This document shows positions 9,647 to 16,512 of a DNA stretch of 64,000 nt, piece after piece; position 1 is the first letter of the stretch; each line of letters starts with the position of its first letter. The notes beneath the pieces were generated by a model. The model worked only from the letters and a program-made list of their open reading frames with translations, did no database searches and was not told the origin of the DNA. The position numbers were made by a program, and so were the translations under genes. The stretch covers positions 62,001-126,000 of the forward strand of contig JAITLV010000131.1 of NCBI GenBank assembly GCA_031277685.1, given 5' to 3'. The DNA is from Sphingobacterium sp. GTDB lineage: Bacteria > Bacteroidota > Bacteroidia > Sphingobacteriales > Sphingobacteriaceae.

Positions 9647-10108
9647 ATGAAAACATCAATAATCACATGGTTTGTCCTCCTATTCATGTTGTGCTCAGGA
9701 TCGATATTCGCCCAAGCCCCTTTTCCATCTTTCCTCCAAGGCACCTGGAAGGTCGTGGGCAAAGAAAACTATGAGCACTGGGACAGTATTAATGACAGTG
9801 AATTGAAAGGGGTTTCCTATGGAATAAAAAATGGTCAAAAGATAGTTAGCGAGTATCTCAGGATTAAAAAACGAGTTGATAAGGTGATCTATTCCGCTTT
9901 AGTGATAGGGCAAAATAATGGTAAAGAAATAGACTTCGAATTGACATATAAAGACAGCACCTATTCCTTTACCAACGACAACCACGATTTCCCCAATCAA
10001 ATACACTATACATTGCTAACGCGAGATCGAATGCATATCTCGGTGGAGGGAAAATCCGGAAAAAATCACGCATTTGATGTCGAAAAAATATGGAAAGAAG
10101 AGCATTAA
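9647..10108 (+). CDS. Secreted DUF6265 family protein
   Basis: A 153-residue protein with a signal peptide ending SIFAQ. The mature part starts FLQGTW and carries a lipocalin-like beta pattern with NDNHDFPNQIHY, features of DUF6265. Probably periplasmic. Function unknown; the fold suggests binding of a small hydrophobic ligand, which is inference only. Confidence 0.8.
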   Translation: MKTSIITWFVLLFMLCSGSIFAQAPFPSFLQGTWKVVGKENYEHWDSINDSELKGVSYGIKNGQKIVSEYLRIKKRVDKVIYSALVIGQNNGKEIDFELTYKDSTYSFTNDNHDFPNQIHYTLLTRDRMHISVEGKSGKNHAFDVEKIWKEEH

Positions 10109-10186
10109 TATTTTCTGCGCTCAACAATTACTAATGACAAACAGTTGTCAGTAATCTAGTCTATTTTTGAAGAAAATATAAAACGC

Positions 10187-10645
10187 ATGAAAAATAGATC
10201 TATCCCTTCTTTTAATATTATCGGAATTGCGATACGCACAAGCAATCAGAACAATCAGGCGGCCAAAGATATTCCCGACCTCTGGGCCCGATTTTTTGAA
10301 AATGATGTCTTAAACCGGATTCCAAATAAAGTATCCAATGAGCTCTATTGTGTTTATACAGAATATGAAAAAGATCATACACTACCGTATACCACCTTAC
10401 TGGGCTGTAAGGTCGCTCATCTTGATGATGTCCCTGAAGACATGGACGGTATACGTATTGCCGAAAATAAGTATCATCATGTTGAAGCTGAGGGGAATCT
10501 AGCTGCGGGCATCGTTTATGACGCCTGGTTAAACATCTGGGAAGCTGATCTTCCGCGTGCATTTTCAGCAGATTTCGAGGTTTATGGCGAAAAAGCACAA
10601 AATCCCGAGCAGGCTAAAGTAGATATTTTCATCGCACTACAATAA
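10187..10645 (+). CDS. GyrI-like effector-binding domain protein
   Basis: A stand-alone small-molecule-binding domain of 152 residues of the AraC effector-binding/GyrI type: N-terminal RSIPSFNIIGIAIRT, a central LPYTTLLGCKV strand and a conserved acidic end (ADFEVYG). No DNA-binding domain is attached. Related proteins sequester or break down small compounds or toxins. A promoter-like TATTTTTG lies at 10162-10169, suggesting its own transcription start. Confidence 0.82.
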   Translation: MKNRSIPSFNIIGIAIRTSNQNNQAAKDIPDLWARFFENDVLNRIPNKVSNELYCVYTEYEKDHTLPYTTLLGCKVAHLDDVPEDMDGIRIAENKYHHVEAEGNLAAGIVYDAWLNIWEADLPRAFSADFEVYGEKAQNPEQAKVDIFIALQ

Positions 10646-10665
10646 GCAAAGAGGACGCACAACAT

Positions 10666-10721
10666 TTGTCAGGTCTAGCACGGGGCCAAGTGTTATGGAC
10701 CTGACAACAGCAGTTGGCCCC
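10666..10721. repeat. Interlocked inverted repeats (possible pseudoknot)
   Basis: TTGTCAGGTC (10666-10675) pairs with GACCTGACAA (10698-10707), and GGGGCCAA (10682-10689) pairs with TTGGCCCC (10714-10721). The order a-b-a'-b' is that of an H-type pseudoknot if transcribed. It lies after the GyrI-like gene and before the likely promoter of the ClC gene, so it may be a 3' end structure. Confidence 0.55.
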
Positions 10722-10761
10722 CACTGGTCAATGTAACAATAGGTATGTCGGATTCGTCTTA

Positions 10762-10794
10762 CTTTTATTTTAGCAAAAATATCTTTTACCTTTG
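10762..10794 (+). promoter_or_regulatory. Likely Bacteroidota-type promoter of the ClC gene
   Basis: TACCTTTG at 10787-10794 is an exact match to the -7 element TAnnTTTG. The -33 element is weak (a T-rich tract near 10762). The ATG follows at 10817, leaving a leader of about fifteen bases with no room for a riboswitch. Confidence 0.5.
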
Positions 10795-10816
10795 TGCCGA
10801 TTTAAAGTAAAATAAT

Positions 10817-12103
10817 ATGCAGCGCACGACAGCACATCGTAAGAAAATTGTTCGATATAGCTATTTAAAACTAATTGCAAGTTCAGTTCTGGTCAGTATA
10901 ATCTGTTGTTTGCTGGCCTATAGCCTCAAACATATCACCGGATACATACAGGATGAAATCATGGAAAGTGCTTTGGCCTGGAACCATGCATTATTCATCA
11001 TTCTACCAAGTGTGGGTATTACAGCGATCTATTTTTTGCGGAAATATGCTTTTCAGAACAGAAAAAATAAAGGGATCAAAGAAATTTACACAACACTTGA
11101 AACCAGAAAGGATCACTTGCCATTTTTTAAAATACCATCGCACTATATCAATGGCTTTCTGACAGTCATTTTTGGCGGTTCAACCGGTGTAGAGGTTTCA
11201 ACAGTTGTTGCAACAGCCACTGTAGGAAATCAAGCCTATAAACGACTGCACCCCGCATGGGCATACAAAACAGAATTGATTTGCGCTGGCGTTATCGCCG
11301 GTGTGACCCTCTTGTTTGGCAGCGCATTAGGTGGCCTGCTATTTGCCTTTGAAGTTATCGCCAGAAAATACAACAAGACCTTGTTGATAAGTGGCATCAG
11401 CTCCATGCTTGTAGCGTCAATATTTGTATTTTATATAGATGCCAGCCCATTATTTAGTTTCACTGTGAAGCAATGGCAATGGCAAGCAATCCCCTTTGTT
11501 GTCATTTTAGGAATAATTGGCGGTGTTTTGGCGCTATATTTCACAAAAATTGTCATCTATGCAAAGTCCTTTTTTGCCGGTATAAAAAGTAATTTTATCC
11601 GAGTCAATTTGGGCGCGATCGCTGTTGGCTCACTAATTTTCTTCTTGCCGGCACTCTACGGTGACAGCTATCATGGTTTAGGTGAAATCCTGGAGAACAG
11701 TTTGCATGGATCTATCAATTGGTTATACTTTCTGCCATTACTGCTGCTCGTATTGCTAAAACCGCTTGCCGCGGCACTTACCTTAGGCGCTGGGGGTGAC
11801 GGCGGAGTCTTTGCACCGAGCATTGTTACCGGGGCACTCCTCGGTGTACTTTTTGCACAATTTTGCAATCACTACCTGGGAACACATTTGATTGTCATTA
11901 ACTTTGCCCTATTCGGTGCAGCGGCAATGCTTTCAGCAGCTATCCACGCCCCCTTTACAGCAATGTTTATTATTGCGAGCATCGTTCCTTCAGGTTATTT
12001 ACTATTAGCTCCCCTGTTGATTGCCAGCTTCGTCGCGAAAGTACTTGCCAAAAAGATCTATCCTTACAATGTTTATACCTACAAAGAGGTTGCACATCAC
12101 TAG
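10817..12103 (+). CDS. ClC-family chloride channel/antiporter
   Basis: A 428-residue polytopic membrane protein of the ClC fold. The gating-glutamate motif reads GSTGVEVSTV (Glu126) instead of GREGP, the usual GSGIP is NKGIK (residues 84-88), and the third signature is kept as GGVFAPS. This variant probably belongs to a Bacteroidota branch. Glu126 suggests gating or proton coupling survives, while the anion-site residues differ from E. coli ClcA. There are no CBS domains after the channel domain. Ion specificity cannot be told. Confidence 0.88.
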   Translation: MQRTTAHRKKIVRYSYLKLIASSVLVSIICCLLAYSLKHITGYIQDEIMESALAWNHALFIILPSVGITAIYFLRKYAFQNRKNKGIKEIYTTLETRKDHLPFFKIPSHYINGFLTVIFGGSTGVEVSTVVATATVGNQAYKRLHPAWAYKTELICAGVIAGVTLLFGSALGGLLFAFEVIARKYNKTLLISGISSMLVASIFVFYIDASPLFSFTVKQWQWQAIPFVVILGIIGGVLALYFTKIVIYAKSFFAGIKSNFIRVNLGAIAVGSLIFFLPALYGDSYHGLGEILENSLHGSINWLYFLPLLLLVLLKPLAAALTLGAGGDGGVFAPSIVTGALLGVLFAQFCNHYLGTHLIVINFALFGAAAMLSAAIHAPFTAMFIIASIVPSGYLLLAPLLIASFVAKVLAKKIYPYNVYTYKEVAHH

Positions 12104-12210
12104 TGGCTTGATTTTTTTTATACACGGAACCAAAACACGGAGCTTACAAAAAGCTATCCATCGGAAAGGTCTTAAATATAAATAGCAGAAAAACGCTGGG
12201 TTCCATCTAA

Positions 12211-12256
12211 AACATAAAAAGCTGTTCCATTCGTCAAAGGAACAGCTTTTTATGTT
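12211..12256. terminator. Strong bidirectional terminator between ClC and rtcB
   Basis: An 18-base-pair perfect stem (AACATAAAAAGCTGTTCC with its complement at 12239-12256) around a ten-base loop, A-rich on one side and T-rich on the other, between two convergent genes. Confidence 0.85.
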
Positions 12257-12269
12257 AAATTGATCAACG

Positions 12270-13691
12270 CTAATCTTCTCGGCTTCCATCGTCCGCCATG
12301 CGGACAATTTTTGGAGAGAACTTCGCGACAACCGCGACCAAATCCTCTTGTGAGGCCATCACTGTATGAATATCTTTATAGGCCATGGGTGCCTCGTCCA
12401 TTCCCGCACCCAACAAGGTGATACCTTGATCAGCAAGCATGTTCTTCAATTCAATAGCCGATAATGTTTTGATCGCCTGTGTACGGCTCATCAATCGTCC
12501 AGCACCATGCGATGCCGATTGAATAGACGCCAGCTCCCCTTTTCCACGGACCAAAAATCCAGGTGTCGCCATCGAACCAGGAATAATCCCCATCACACCG
12601 GCAGCGGCTGGTGTAGCACCTTTTCGATGTACCACGACTTCTTGGTCATTCCACTGTTCTTTCCAGGCAAAATTATGATGGTTTTCAATCTTAGCCAACA
12701 GCTCCGCTCCCAAGGCTCTTTTGATTTTGTTATGAATAACTTCATGACAGGCCGAAGCATAATCACCCGCCAAATTCATCGCCAGCCAATATTCTTGTCC
12801 TTCCATGGTATTCAAGTCCAAATAGGCCAGATTTTGAGCTTGATAAGGCAATTGACACAAGCTCTTCGCCAGCTTCGTATAGTGAGCAGCTACCGTTGCA
12901 CCTAGACCCCGGGATCCAGAATGCGTCAGTAACCCCAGATAAATACCCTTCTCAATACCCAGCAGCTCATCCCTTTCCGAAAACTCCACTAGCCCAAATT
13001 CTACAAAGTGATTACCACCCCCTGAAGAACCTAACTGTGTCCACGCTTTATCTTTTAACGAAGCAAGCAGATGATTCTCCGAAAACAATTTGTTGTCCAA
13101 AACAGCATGATCCACACGTTCATGTTTCAGGTAGCCATTTCCAGCTCCAAATCGGGTATGTTCCAAAACAGTCTCCTTCAATAAAGTCGTATGTGTTTCC
13201 AGTAAGGAGGCTGGCAGATCAAAAATTGATAAGGCCATTCGGCAGCCAATATCTACACCTACACCATAGGGGATCACTGCATTATTGGTCGCCAAAACAC
13301 CACCGATTGGTAGACCATACCCTTGATGCGCATCAGGCATTAAAGCACCGGCTACTGTAACAGGCAATTTCATGGCTACCTTCATCTGCTCCTTGGCTCC
13401 TGTTTCGATTTCAGATTCACCGTAGATCGCATAGGTCACAGGATCTTCATTTAGTGCAATTAAAGAGGCATCGATCACATCCTGTCCAAGTATAGCATTC
13501 GCTAATGCAGCGAAAACCTCATCCGCGATATAAGCTGAAGGATTTTCCAGCACGGATTTAAACTTGGCCAACATTTCGACTCGTGTAAAACCATGTCGCT
13601 TACTATTGATTTTTAACGCCGCACCTAATGTATGATTTTCTTTATACCCCAATGCGATCAGATCATTGCCGTTGATTCTTTTATTTTCCAT
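12270..13691 (-). CDS. rtcB: RtcB family 3'-5' RNA ligase
   Basis: Joins RNA 2',3'-cyclic phosphate or 3'-phosphate ends to 5'-OH ends using GTP and Mn2+, as in repair of tRNA cut in the anticodon loop. Metal ligands are visible: Cys150 (GVGVDIGC), the NH of GGGNHFVEF (227-228), His257 (LTHSGSRG) and His339 (ENHHNFAW). The guanylylated His is His395 in HGAGR. At 473 residues it is a full-length member. It is the last gene of a minus-strand cassette with slipin (116 bp upstream) and the tRNA-like RNA region, which points to RNA repair. No RtcA, RtcR, archease or PrfH is present here. Confidence 0.95.
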   Translation of the reverse strand: MENKRINGNDLIALGYKENHTLGAALKINSKRHGFTRVEMLAKFKSVLENPSAYIADEVFAALANAILGQDVIDASLIALNEDPVTYAIYGESEIETGAKEQMKVAMKLPVTVAGALMPDAHQGYGLPIGGVLATNNAVIPYGVGVDIGCRMALSIFDLPASLLETHTTLLKETVLEHTRFGAGNGYLKHERVDHAVLDNKLFSENHLLASLKDKAWTQLGSSGGGNHFVEFGLVEFSERDELLGIEKGIYLGLLTHSGSRGLGATVAAHYTKLAKSLCQLPYQAQNLAYLDLNTMEGQEYWLAMNLAGDYASACHEVIHNKIKRALGAELLAKIENHHNFAWKEQWNDQEVVVHRKGATPAAAGVMGIIPGSMATPGFLVRGKGELASIQSASHGAGRLMSRTQAIKTLSAIELKNMLADQGITLLGAGMDEAPMAYKDIHTVMASQEDLVAVVAKFSPKIVRMADDGSRED

Positions 13692-13732
13692 TTTTTTATT
13701 TTCGTTTACCGAGGTGAATCGCTGGATTCCGA

Positions 13733-13768
13733 GCAGGTGACAATAACCTCTTTACAATTGTCACCTGC
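13733..13768 (-). promoter_or_regulatory. 12-bp hairpin between slipin and rtcB
   Basis: GCAGGTGACAAT (13733-13744) is perfectly complementary to ATTGTCACCTGC (13757-13768) around a twelve-base loop. There is no U-run directly after it, so an RNA-processing or attenuation element is more likely than a full terminator. It could set the RtcB to slipin ratio. Confidence 0.5.
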
Positions 13769-13807
13769 ACCTCTTTTAATTTCAATTTTATTTACCTGTT
13801 ATCCTTG

Positions 13808-14902
13808 TCATTTCACAAACAATTGTTTTAATTGATCGATAATCTGCCCATTTCCTGAAACGGAGATACTATTGATCTTCTCCGCGATTTTCTCCACATA
13901 TTCCATTTCCTTCAATTTAAACAACATATCGTTCTCTTCCATCAGTTTTGCCGTATTTAGCAAACTTCTTGTCGAAGCTGTTTCTTCACGCCGCATAATA
14001 ATAGTTGCCTGCGCCCGTTTTTCCGCGATCAGTACTTGGTTCATAATATCACGCACATCTCCCGGAAGAATAATATCCTTCACACCACAAGTTAACAGGC
14101 GCAAACCTAATCCAGCGATATAAGTGTCCGTATTTTGCATAATAAACGTACTTATCTCTGTTTTCTTCTCCATCAGCTCATCCAACGTCATCTGCCCAAT
14201 ATAAGTCCGAAGGTTTAATTGCATCACAGCATACAATTGTTTCTCATATTCTTTATGATCTAACAACGCTTTCACAATATCCACAATTTGGTATTGCAGC
14301 GTAAAATTGATCCGAATCTGTGCTTTATCCCGCGATAATATCTCCTGACCAACGATATCTAATGTCAATACACGCATATCGGCTTTAGACACTGCAATTG
14401 TCTTCGCATTCTTCCACCAGTAATATGTTCCTGGATTTAACGTTTCTACAAATACACCATCGACAAAAAGCAACGCTTTCTCATGCGGTTCAACTTTATA
14501 TTGACGGATGTAATAAGCCAAAGTTTGTCTTTCAAACAATTGACGATGAACAGAAACCGGGATTTCAATCTCCGATATATCTTCCAACTGAAATTTACGC
14601 ACCTGCAAACCTTTCCAGAATACATGTCTACCCGCTGCTAATGTCTTCTCAAAATTATTATTTAAGAAGACCAATGCAATTGCACTATCCTCCACCTCTA
14701 CCAGATCGACCTGTTCACGAAAACCCTCTACCTGCAAGAGTACATCAATGTTATGGCTGGATGGAAATGAATTCGCCCGATTATACGTCTCCATTTTTTC
14801 ACCAAAACCCAACCAGTATCTACCGGTCTCCAATACACGGATGACTTGGTTATTCTTAACCACCAACCCAATTTCATTGACATTTACTTGTACTCTTTTC
14901 AT
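13808..14902 (-). CDS. Slipin family (SPFH/band-7) protein
   Basis: A 364-residue SPFH protein: N-terminal beta domain with repeated G-x-Y/H-x-F/W-W turns (ETGRYWLGFGEK, AAGRHVFWKG, NPGTYYWWKN), the band-7 core (LTLDIVGQEILSRDKAQIRINFTLQYQI), and a helical C-terminal coiled region (VLIAEKRAQATIIMRREETASTRSL). I see no N-terminal hydrophobic hairpin, unlike stomatins, so membrane anchoring may be peripheral or absent. Slipins are known companions of RtcB in several bacterial RNA-repair operons. Here it sits directly upstream of rtcB and downstream of the tRNA-like RNA. Confidence 0.9.
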   Translation of the reverse strand: MKRVQVNVNEIGLVVKNNQVIRVLETGRYWLGFGEKMETYNRANSFPSSHNIDVLLQVEGFREQVDLVEVEDSAIALVFLNNNFEKTLAAGRHVFWKGLQVRKFQLEDISEIEIPVSVHRQLFERQTLAYYIRQYKVEPHEKALLFVDGVFVETLNPGTYYWWKNAKTIAVSKADMRVLTLDIVGQEILSRDKAQIRINFTLQYQIVDIVKALLDHKEYEKQLYAVMQLNLRTYIGQMTLDELMEKKTEISTFIMQNTDTYIAGLGLRLLTCGVKDIILPGDVRDIMNQVLIAEKRAQATIIMRREETASTRSLLNTAKLMEENDMLFKLKEMEYVEKIAEKINSISVSGNGQIIDQLKQLFVK

Positions 14903-15205
14903 AATATCTGTTGTTTTATACTATTTTTAAATCAAAAAAAACCTGCTATTACCTGACCATCGATTCAGAACGGGATCAGAAAGGACCCAGATAGATTGCT
15001 ACAATTAAAACTTCAGGACGGTTATCGTGGATACCCGTAATAAGGTTCGCCTTGTATGGCCTCTGTCTGTGCTGTTCCCGAACACAGGTTCTTCAGCAAT
15101 TGCCCTGAAGAGAAACGATATACCCTTCAGGTGCCGGACAAACAATAGCAAGCTTTACTTAAGTGACCTTTTTACAGAAGGTATAACTTTCAAATCCAGA
15201 ACCTT

Positions 15206-15271
15206 AATCCTGTGCAATACCCTTATGCTATTCCATCCGAAAATGGAAGTGGGATTCGAACCCACACGATT
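15206..15271 (-). ncRNA. Circularly permuted tRNA-like module 2 (UUCG-capped acceptor)
   Basis: Eight bases after module 1 comes AATC, a two-base spacer, T-arm GTGGG-TTCGAAT-CCCAC, acceptor-like TTCCATT-TTCG-GATGGAA (seven pairs with a T-G pair at the loop), TA, D-arm GCAT-AAGGGTA-TTGC (three pairs and one mismatch), ACAG, then GATT pairing with the opening AATC. The T-loop and D-loop match module 1 exactly, but the stem sequences differ, so it is not a recent copy. The anticodon-stem equivalent is shorter and less regular than in module 1. Confidence 0.65.
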
Positions 15272-15279
15272 CAACACAA

Positions 15280-15341
15280 TGCCATGCTCTACCCTTGAGC
15301 TACCTCTTTCGAGGGAAGGATTCGAACCTTCATCCCTGGCA
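15280..15341 (-). ncRNA. Circularly permuted tRNA-like module 1 (GAAA-capped acceptor)
   Basis: Read 5' to 3' on the minus strand: TGCCA (anticodon-stem 3' strand), GGGAT (five-base variable loop), T-arm GAAGG-TTCGAAT-CCTTC, acceptor-like CCTC-GAAA-GAGG, TA (U8, A9), D-arm GCTC-AAGGGTA-GAGC, A26, then TGGCA, which pairs perfectly with the opening TGCCA. T-loop, D-loop GG, U8, A14, A21, G53-C61 and A26 all match tRNA consensus. The order is permuted, so the ends lie at the anticodon stem. A standard tRNA search would likely miss it or report fragments. It resembles the tRNA-like domain of bacterial Y RNA. Confidence 0.72.
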
Positions 15342-15480
15342 ACCTTCTCCCATGCTGTTCATCTTATCAGTATATTGAGTCCCATAGGGTACAACACTAT
15401 CCTGCTATATAGAAACAGGAAACCAGGATGCAAATCACAGCATGAGAGTATTTTTGTACTTCTTTCTGCAAAAAGTACAT

Positions 15481-15816
15481 ATCTTAAAAGCTTTTGCTAT
15501 TATCTTCATCAAAGAACGTTTATCATTGCTGACATGACAAAGATCGCAGGGTGAATATGCAGACAATTTGCGTAATCAAACTACCAACATAAAAAAGATT
15601 AAAACAAATCACAACACACTGATAATAAGACATAAAAAATCAATATAAAAACAACTATCAACAACGAAAACTACATAATACGCAATTACATTGCGTAGAT
15701 AATGAAGCCAGAAAGCGAAATCGGATTCCGACAAACCTTGGAACACAATAAATATCACGGAATTCCATGATAGCAATAGCTGATTTAAATGCTAATTTTA
15801 CCATCATATAAATAAT
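15481..15816. other. AT-rich spacer upstream of the tRNA-like/slipin/rtcB cassette
   Basis: No gene. It should hold the promoter of the minus-strand cassette and of the plus-strand lipoprotein. TACGCAAT-TAC-ATTGCGTA (15679-15697) is a perfect 8-bp inverted repeat, and its half TTGCGTA recurs at 15568-15574, so these may be operator sites. I find no convincing sigma-54 -24/-12 element. Confidence 0.4.
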
Positions 15817-16422
15817 ATGAACATCATGGAAGCAAAAGCATTATCAGCTATACTGTCATTATTTTTTGTGGTTATCAGCTGTACCGGATCAGCTGATAAA
15901 AATAAACAGGCTGAAGTCATGAGCAACAATGCAGTGGCGGCAATACCGCTGGATACAACGAAACGCAGCGGTCAGCTAGTTGCAAATCCAGCTCTTGATC
16001 CGGCCAAAGAGTGGTTGGAAGGCATTTTTCACTGCGAAGGCGGCAAACCAGGAGAATATTGTTATTATATAGAGAAAGAGGAAACCAGCTGTACAGCTCG
16101 TTTTTTGGAGTTCCTGCGAGATGCCAATGAAATCTATGGTCCTTCAAACCTAACAGATGCTGAATTGCCAGCGGCAGAAGCAAGGTACAAAGCGAAATGG
16201 GAAAAAATTTACCCGCTCTATAAGGAGGAAATGTGGTTATTTGGCAGAGGGAATGATGATGCATTGACAATCAGAACGGTCACGATCAAGAAACTAGACA
16301 CAAATAAATACAGCGTTTTTATAGACTACGGTAATGACATCAAAACGCAAAATGAAGTACAGCTGCTACTTGAAAAGAATGCCTATAAAATTGATTATTG
16401 CAAGACAGCCTTTGTGCAATAA
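15817..16422 (+). CDS. Putative lipoprotein of unknown function
   Basis: A 201-residue protein with a lipoprotein signal; the lipobox FVVISC places the acylated Cys at about residue 22. The start could also be the ATG at 15826, with the same mature product. The mature part has a linker, then LEGIFHCEGGKPGEYCYYIE and a mixed alpha/beta region. I do not recognise the family. Probably anchored in the cell envelope. It is divergent from the RNA-repair cassette and convergent with the deaminase-like gene. Confidence 0.7.
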   Translation: MNIMEAKALSAILSLFFVVISCTGSADKNKQAEVMSNNAVAAIPLDTTKRSGQLVANPALDPAKEWLEGIFHCEGGKPGEYCYYIEKEETSCTARFLEFLRDANEIYGPSNLTDAELPAAEARYKAKWEKIYPLYKEEMWLFGRGNDDALTIRTVTIKKLDTNKYSVFIDYGNDIKTQNEVQLLLEKNAYKIDYCKTAFVQ

Positions 16423-16454
16423 TAGTCTCAGGAAACACTAAATCCAACATCAAA

Positions 16455-16488
16455 AGCCACTTTCTTCTTTTTATGATAGAAAGTGGCT
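16455..16488. terminator. Bidirectional terminator
   Basis: AGCCACTTTCT (16455-16465) pairs with AGAAAGTGGCT (16478-16488), an eleven-base-pair stem between the lipoprotein gene and the convergent amidohydrolase gene. Confidence 0.7.
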
Positions 16489-16512
16489 ACATGAAATATA
16501 TAAATGGAGCGT

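Larger units (their letters stand above)
14933..15480 (-). ncRNA. Structured non-coding region with two permuted tRNA-like modules
   Basis: About 550 bases with no credible gene but dense potential structure on the minus strand. In RNA order it has a 9-bp hairpin (15479-15457), two tRNA-like modules (15341-15280 and 15271-15206), a set of competing CCTGAAG/CTTCAGG hairpins (15131-15011), and a final stretch ending in AGG plus an eight-T run at 14940-14933, a possible terminator just before slipin. Ends are approximate. The plus-strand ORF across it translates antisense T-arms (GFEPT, GFEPSS) and is not a gene. Whether it is a separate RNA or the slipin-rtcB leader cannot be told from sequence. 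Confidence 0.6.

Noticed and set aside
10646..10816. Fluoride riboswitch before the ClC gene
   Set aside because: No match to the conserved fluoride-riboswitch core, the channel lacks CLC-F-type motifs, and the promoter lies after the structured repeats.
12896..13360. Plus-strand ORF of 154 codons opposite rtcB
   Set aside because: It is antisense to conserved RtcB motifs, with no family match.
15228..15312. Canonical tRNA gene (His-like GTG anticodon) on the minus strand
   Set aside because: Read in normal order the acceptor strands mismatch and the anticodon arm does not pair. Read in permuted order all arms pair, so these are tRNA-like modules and not a standard tRNA.
15027..15554. Plus-strand ORF of 175 codons
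   Set aside because: It lies antisense to the tRNA-like modules. Its GFEPT and GFEPSS segments are the usual false translation of reverse-complemented T-arms, and it has no family likeness.
15481..15600. Sigma-54 promoter for the RNA-repair cassette
   Set aside because: No GG-N10-GC element with proper -24/-12 sequence could be found on the minus strand, and no RtcR gene is present.
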